34,967 nt of DNA, taken from the NCBI GenBank assembly GCA_036939975.1, contig JALLPB010000134.1:747-35713 (forward strand), in the 5' to 3' direction. The notes beneath the pieces are model-generated. The model ran no database searches and was not told the DNA's origin. It saw only the letters and a program-made list of their open reading frames with translations. Positions 30,455 through 34,967 of this stretch are shown piece after piece. The DNA is from Cyclostephanos tholiformis (Eukaryota > Bacillariophyta > Thalassiosirophyceae > Thalassiosirales > Thalassiosiraceae). How positions within the stretch are numbered: position 1 is the first letter of the stretch; each line of letters opens with the position of its first letter. The translations under genes and the position numbers were made by a program.

Positions 30455-31428
30455 GTCCGGGGGCGGCGCGAAACGGCGAGGGGCGGGGGGATCGGATTCC
30501 TTGGAGACCGAAGAGTCCTTGAAGGCCGAAGTCGAGAAAGTCGACCCAACGGTGGGAGAAGGGACGGCGCCTTGAGGTATCCTTGGAGTGATGCAGTGAG
30601 CGCCCTCTCTCCCTCACACACCACACACCCGCGCGCGCGCACACACTCCGTCCCCTGTCGCGGAGGAGGAGCTTGATCGAGGAGAGGGATTGAGGATCTT
30701 CGACAGTGGTAATATTAATATGATGGTGAATGAATAAACTACTAGGTTGTGAAATAAAATAGCATGAGAGATGACGACGACGTCATAGTGGTGAATGGCT
30801 CCTGACCATCGGCCCAGCGTGGGAGTGATCGGCGAGAAGGGGGTTGAAGAAATATCAACCAATGATTGTAGTCCTATCGTTCGAACGTTAGGATTGAGGC
30901 TTGGATGCCAGAAGGGAGGAGACAATCTGGCACGTTGGATATTGTGTGTGTAAGTCCGTCAGTCGTCACCGCAACACATCGTGGTGGTGGTCTTTCGCGG
31001 TTGCGAAAACGATTTCGTGGATATTGGTTGGTGTGCTTTCGCGGTTGTTGAGCAATTTCGTGGATCTTCCATCCTACCATGTGTCAGCGATTGCAATTCG
31101 ATTTTAGGAGTGTGTATGTATATTGTATGTTCGCCTGTATGGAGCAGAATGGACGCGAAAGCATGGATCAACGAGCGAAAGGTGCTGAGTCGAAGGTATG
31201 GTGCCAAGAATGGTAGTACTAGGTCTACGGCACTGTGCGGGGCGGGATGTTTAATATTGGGGGCGCAATGAAAGAAAATCTTCTCTTTTTGTCTTTTTTT
31301 TACTTAAGCGGTACATGCGAAGAATCCTTTTTGCGAGACGACTCCAGAGATGTGTATCTCTCTCTCTTTTTAAGAGATAGTATTATAGACAGATTATCGT
31401 ACTTGACTGACTGACTGATTTCATTGCG
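30455..31428. promoter_or_regulatory. Upstream region of the PPR gene, up to the piggyBac-like insertion
   Basis: It includes a (GC)n/(CA)n stretch near 30631-30646, AT-rich sequence at 30700-30760 and a GACTGACTGACTGA microsatellite at 31403-31418. No ORF is supported. The PPR promoter should lie here. Confidence 0.35.
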
Positions 31429-31432
31429 TTAA
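31429..31432. other. TTAA target site of piggyBac-like element
   Basis: TTAA directly precedes the left TIR, the target sequence piggyBac transposases use and duplicate. The second copy would lie at the first four bases beyond the window. Confidence 0.8.
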
Positions 31433-31450
31433 TATCGTTCGGTCGTGGCC
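31433..31450 (+). repeat. Left 18-bp TIR of piggyBac-like element
   Basis: Perfect inverted match to the right end; starts with TA after the TTAA. Confidence 0.92.
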
Positions 31451-31466
31451 TATTATCGTAAAACCC

Positions 31467-31668
31467 ATCATTTTTTGATCATTTTTGACTTTGACATTAT
31501 TTTTCTACGCCAAAATTCCTGTTTGAGCCAAAATGGATGGCACCATTCGATTCGCCTTGCTCTTCTGCATCAGAATCCATTTCCCCCTTTTCATTTCAAA
31601 CCAATTATTGACCATTTGGCATGCATTGAAGTGAAGGGTATGAAATGATCACTTTTTGATCATTTTTG
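31467..31668 (+). repeat. Left subterminal repeats of piggyBac-like element
   Basis: TTTTTGATCATTTTTG occurs at 31472-31487 and again at 31653-31668, 181 bp apart. Each is next to ATCA(C/T)TTTTTGATC. They are candidate transposase-binding sites; the second sits just before the ORF and might also affect transcription. Confidence 0.7.
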
Positions 31669-31752
31669 CACCCCCCCATCTACCGTAGGATATGTACTGT
31701 ACCGCCAAAACCACAAATCACACCCCTCCTCCGGCAAAAAAAGGATATTACG

Positions 31753-34647
31753 ATGCCTCTCTCCATCGATAATGAGAATCTCCTCAGTCAACCGCCGCCA
31801 CCCCCCAGTCCACAGAGGGACGCTCCAGTGGCAGGGGGTGCGTTGCCGGCGAGCCCAAGCAGGAGGTCTGCTCTCCTCAGCGGAATTAGCAGCGCCGTCG
31901 CTGGGGCGATTCGTCTCCTCTCCCCCCCTCGCATTCCTCCTCCATCCGAGTTAATTGGTGCATCGCCCTTCGTTGAGAGTCTGGTCGATTCGACCCTTTC
32001 AACGTGCGCCGATGAGAGCATCGCCGATGAGCTCGGCGGCGCAGAGACGAGTGAGGCCATTCTACAAATGGCAGCAGAGGACCAATTCGAGGAAGGAGAC
32101 GGCGGCGACAGCGATGTTGAGGGGGGGGAAGTCGATCTCCACGAGGGGATGCCCCCCCACTCTCGCCTACTCGAAGAACACTGTCGCCTTCTTGACAATG
32201 ATCTAGACGTAGACGATCAGGGGGAGTTGTCAGGAGCCACCACCCCAATCCCAGGTTCCCCCGACGGATGGATCCCTCCCGGTGCTCCGATTAATTTTGT
32301 TGGATACTCCCCCAAGTTGGACGCGCCTGCCCATTTCTCCGACGTTGACAATCCAGCAAGATGGAGCGAGTTTGTGTTCGAGGCAAGGTACGGAACGATG
32401 TCTAAATCAAATCTGTCTACTGCGGCGCAAAAAGGAAAGAAGTATGCATGCCACACGACGCCGGCGGGGGCAAGGGTAGTTCCAGCGAAAGCTGATGGAA
32501 GCCGCGAGGTGAATGGGTGGAATTTTTTTTATCGGGGATGGAAACCGTCCCCCTTCGATGATGCAACTTTTTCAAGGGGGACGGCGACAAGAGGTAACCT
32601 CAAGCCTCCTGACCGCAAGGGATCTCTTGATGCTGAGCGTCTTCGGACGCACGGCCTCACGTCGGAAAGAATGCGTACGGATCCCTTCTTTTTTCTTCAA
32701 CTACTCCTTCCTGTTTGCGATCCAAGACGTTCAGGGATCCAAGATGATGGAAGGATGCCATTCTTCTCCGTCACAACTGTCCACACGAATGGATATGCCA
32801 TTCTGGAAAAGGGCTGGGGTGGTGGCTACGGTCACGAGTATAAGCTTGTGACCGAGCAAGAGATGGTTCGCTGGATGGGTGTGCCAATTCGCCATGGAGC
32901 AAGAGACGGTAGCGCCAGCAGCCTTCACAGGCGCTGGCTTTTGGAGGATGCTGATTATGATCCCGTCATTGCCTTGAACATGACACTGTCACGATGGCGG
33001 CAGATTAAGGGAGTATTTAAACTCTCAAACAATCTCACATCGCCAATCCGCGGTGCCGATGGGTATGACCCATCGGCAAAATATGATTTAATTTATCGCA
33101 CACTCATCCACAACATGAATCATTTCACGTTGTTTGCAGAATTAGATGCGGCGGGGGATGAGTCTACTTGGGGATTTGGTGGGTACATGGGAGATGCCGG
33201 TGGACGGCTGATGAACAAGCCGGTTGGGAAGGGGGGGCAGACGACAATGCTATTTGACGTCTCACGCCGCTATCCCCGTGCCTATGTGCATCGGCACAAG
33301 GTTCACATTCGTCCAGATGGCTTCACGGCGGAAGGTAAGTTCGAAATAAAGTACCTGATCGATCAGGTAGAGAAGCTGGTTGTTGGGAATGCCTCAGATG
33401 AGGACTTGACATTTACAGTCCCCCCACCATCGGGCTTTGGAGAGCCAACAACGTACACAAGGAGAAGGATCTACTCCCGCCCTCCGCACATCACGTGCGA
33501 CAACCACTTCTCTGGGGACAACGTGTTGGATTATGCTGGTGGGAAGGGATTTGGTATAACACAAACATGTCGTCGGGATCGATTTCCAGAAGGCTTGAAG
33601 CCTTTCTTGCACCATGAGATGGTGGCTCCGGGTTGTTTGCGCTCGAAGGCAATGAGGTATGAAAAGCCCATCGTTGCAATCAAGCAAGTTGCCGCCAAGA
33701 TGGTGGAAAATAATGCCGCCGCTTCGCATAAGGCGTACACCAAAACATTGGTGTCTTTCCAGTCCACCGGCGCAACAAACATTTGCGGAGTCAACAATCT
33801 CCCTTCGGCAGACCTGTATGTGACGGTGAAGGCGCGGGGTAAGGGTCCGAACAAGAGGTTGTGGGGGATTGAGCAGAACGAGGCTCGGCAGACATACCTT
33901 GGGCACTACTATGGTGTCGATAACGTGGACCACATGGTAAAGAATGCCAAAGTAAGGTATACGACATTTAAGTACTGGCATGCTCCTTTTCTTCATGCAC
34001 TATCAATTGCTGTGATCGCGGCATACGACATGTACATCGAATGTTGTGAGGGAGGGCTGGATTCAGAGTGGTTCGTGGAGGAGAAGGAGAGGTTATCCTT
34101 CCGTGACTTCCGAATGAGACTCTCGGAAAGTATGATCGAATACGATCCGCGTAAGCAGATGTACAGAGGGGACGAAGCATTTCGAAAGGTCACAAAATTA
34201 GGAAGGCGGAAGAGGGAAGACAGTCAAAAAAAATCATACTGGAAGGGGGAAAGGGGAGGGGTGAGTGTCGAGAATTTTAAAATTGCAAAGACCTCAACTC
34301 GCTATTCCCCCTCTCGTCTGTGTGGTCCTCTTGACGACTTAGAGAAACACATGCAGAGTATAGTACGAAGGACACATACGGGACCGTGTGCAATGTGTGG
34401 TAGAGCAACAGCATGGAAATGTGGCCTGTGTGATAGGTTTTTGTGCCTTGGAAAGGCGGCGGGGGGGTGCCACATCGCCCTACACAATGACTTGATGTTT
34501 GGAATGGCGAGATGCGACTTTTCCGAGTTACACGGCGGGACACTAAGCAATTGGAAGGCTCCCAGTGAGGCAGCGAAGAGGCGAAATGGTCAGTGGATAA
34601 TGAAATTGCGTAGAATATGGTTGAAAGAGGGGGGACAAGATGGTTGA
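31753..34647 (+). CDS. PiggyBac-family transposase (DDE_Tnp_1_7 type), 964 aa
   Basis: The enzyme would excise and insert the element at TTAA. The frame extends upstream to a TTG at 31666, but ATG 31753 is the first normal start. Residues 1-210 are Pro/Ser-rich then acidic, probably disordered. The catalytic triad can be placed: D469 in AAGDESTWGFGGYM, D583 in ITCDNHFSGDNVLDY and D723 in YYGVDNVDHM, with D726 as the extra Asp known in piggyBac. The C-terminus carries a cysteine-rich zinc domain with C879, C882, C890, C893 and a following C-H-x3-H (GCHIALHND). Insect piggyBac transposase is about 594 aa, so this one has a long N-terminal addition. No stop or frameshift breaks it, so it may be active. 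Confidence 0.92.
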   Translation: MPLSIDNENLLSQPPPPPSPQRDAPVAGGALPASPSRRSALLSGISSAVAGAIRLLSPPRIPPPSELIGASPFVESLVDSTLSTCADESIADELGGAETSEAILQMAAEDQFEEGDGGDSDVEGGEVDLHEGMPPHSRLLEEHCRLLDNDLDVDDQGELSGATTPIPGSPDGWIPPGAPINFVGYSPKLDAPAHFSDVDNPARWSEFVFEARYGTMSKSNLSTAAQKGKKYACHTTPAGARVVPAKADGSREVNGWNFFYRGWKPSPFDDATFSRGTATRGNLKPPDRKGSLDAERLRTHGLTSERMRTDPFFFLQLLLPVCDPRRSGIQDDGRMPFFSVTTVHTNGYAILEKGWGGGYGHEYKLVTEQEMVRWMGVPIRHGARDGSASSLHRRWLLEDADYDPVIALNMTLSRWRQIKGVFKLSNNLTSPIRGADGYDPSAKYDLIYRTLIHNMNHFTLFAELDAAGDESTWGFGGYMGDAGGRLMNKPVGKGGQTTMLFDVSRRYPRAYVHRHKVHIRPDGFTAEGKFEIKYLIDQVEKLVVGNASDEDLTFTVPPPSGFGEPTTYTRRRIYSRPPHITCDNHFSGDNVLDYAGGKGFGITQTCRRDRFPEGLKPFLHHEMVAPGCLRSKAMRYEKPIVAIKQVAAKMVENNAAASHKAYTKTLVSFQSTGATNICGVNNLPSADLYVTVKARGKGPNKRLWGIEQNEARQTYLGHYYGVDNVDHMVKNAKVRYTTFKYWHAPFLHALSIAVIAAYDMYIECCEGGLDSEWFVEEKERLSFRDFRMRLSESMIEYDPRKQMYRGDEAFRKVTKLGRRKREDSQKKSYWKGERGGVSVENFKIAKTSTRYSPSRLCGPLDDLEKHMQSIVRRTHTGPCAMCGRATAWKCGLCDRFLCLGKAAGGCHIALHNDLMFGMARCDFSELHGGTLSNWKAPSEAAKRRNGQWIMKLRRIWLKEGGQDG

Positions 34648-34949
34648 GCAAAATTACTATTTTTTGGGGGTACTTGGTGGTAAACGGATAATAATTATAT
34701 CACTAACGTTCGGATTACTTTTAAACATGCACCCAACCTTAACACTGTAGTAACGAGGATATCTCTTAATTTATTTGGTCGCCCACGCGTTACTGCCCTT
34801 CCCATGGCCATCGCCATGACCATCATCGATTTGAGCATAATTGGAAGTGTTTTTGGCGGGAATAGTGGGTTCGTAGGAATAGTACATAAGTAGACTACCC
34901 TAAATGATCATTTTTTGATCCGGTACCATCGCTACATATGAAATTTTTT
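34648..34949. other. 3' non-coding part of piggyBac-like element
   Basis: AT-rich sequence with TTTTTTGGGGG after the stop codon and the subterminal GATCATTTTTTGATC at 34906-34920. No gene is present. Confidence 0.6.
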
Positions 34950-34967
34950 GGCCACGACCGAACGATA
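34950..34967 (-). repeat. Right 18-bp TIR of piggyBac-like element
   Basis: GGCCACGACCGAACGATA, perfect inverse of the left end and the last 18 bases of the window. Confidence 0.92.

Larger units (their letters stand above)
31433..34967 (+). mobile_element. PiggyBac-like DNA transposon, apparently intact
   Basis: The left end TATCGTTCGGTCGTGGCC (31433-31450) is the exact inverse of the right end (34950-34967), giving 18-bp perfect TIRs and a 3535-bp element. TTAA flanks the left end. Subterminal copies of a near-palindrome, ATCATTTTTTGATC, lie at 31467-31480 and 34907-34920, with a related copy at 31647-31660. The single transposase ORF is open. The element is CpG-rich, unlike the decayed block at 12000-25400, which suggests a recent arrival. 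Confidence 0.92.

Noticed and set aside
31666..31752. Upstream start for the piggyBac transposase at TTG
   Set aside because: TTG is not a normal nuclear start, and the site is part of a subterminal repeat; ATG 31753 is preferred.
1..34967. tRNA or rRNA genes
   Set aside because: I looked for B-box-like GGTTCRANNCC and cloverleaf stems in the gene-free stretches and found none convincing; a covariance-model scan would settle it.

Overview
The window looks like nuclear DNA of a diatom or close stramenopile relative. Reasons: short GT-AG introns (76 to 137 nt), long low-complexity Gly, Ser and Asp tracts, an alga-type PPR gene, and the mix of pogo-like, hAT-like and piggyBac-like DNA transposons. 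The organism call is inference; no marker gene fixes the species.

Layout. Positions 1-10300 are a GC- and CpG-rich gene block: a four-exon gene for an acidic, coiled-coil, probably nuclear protein (144-2910, +); TRM5, the tRNA m1G37 methyltransferase (3336-5384, -); an unusual eEF3-like HEAT protein without ABC cassettes (6404-8266, +); and an mEAK7-like TLDc protein with a myristoylation signal (8512-10293, -). Positions 10300-12000 hold inverted-repeat debris.

Positions 12000-25400 are a gene-poor, AT-rich accessory block that is strongly CpG-depleted in most parts. It holds two successive tandem arrays (about 193 and 188 bp units), a complete but mutated pogo-like transposon with TIRs and TA flanks (15637-19151), decayed ORFs, a frameshifted Cys-x2-His-Gly repeat gene, a nested-hairpin MITE-like element, a histone H3 variant pseudogene, an hAT-like transposase relic whose catalytic middle is missing, a minisatellite and an 81-bp direct repeat.

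Positions 25500-30454 (-) are one four-exon PPR gene of 1553 codons: a Gly/Pro-rich N-terminal half followed by about 14 PPR units of 44-45 residues. About 1 kb upstream of it lies a seemingly intact piggyBac-like element (31433-34967) with 18-bp perfect TIRs, a TTAA at its left flank and an open transposase with the DDD triad.

How it fits together. The host genes are housekeeping-type (tRNA modification, translation, organelle RNA, signalling) and form no evident pathway. The main story is genome dynamics: old elements and the H3 pseudogene carry C-to-T and G-to-A changes at CpG, while the piggyBac element is CpG-rich and open, so the window appears to contain young and old insertions side by side. 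The best candidate for novelty is the H3 variant pseudogene (21634-22137). Ten of its arginine codons have been lost by changes that all fit CpG transitions, and its divergent tail and longer core loop resemble those of specialised, possibly centromeric, H3 variants.
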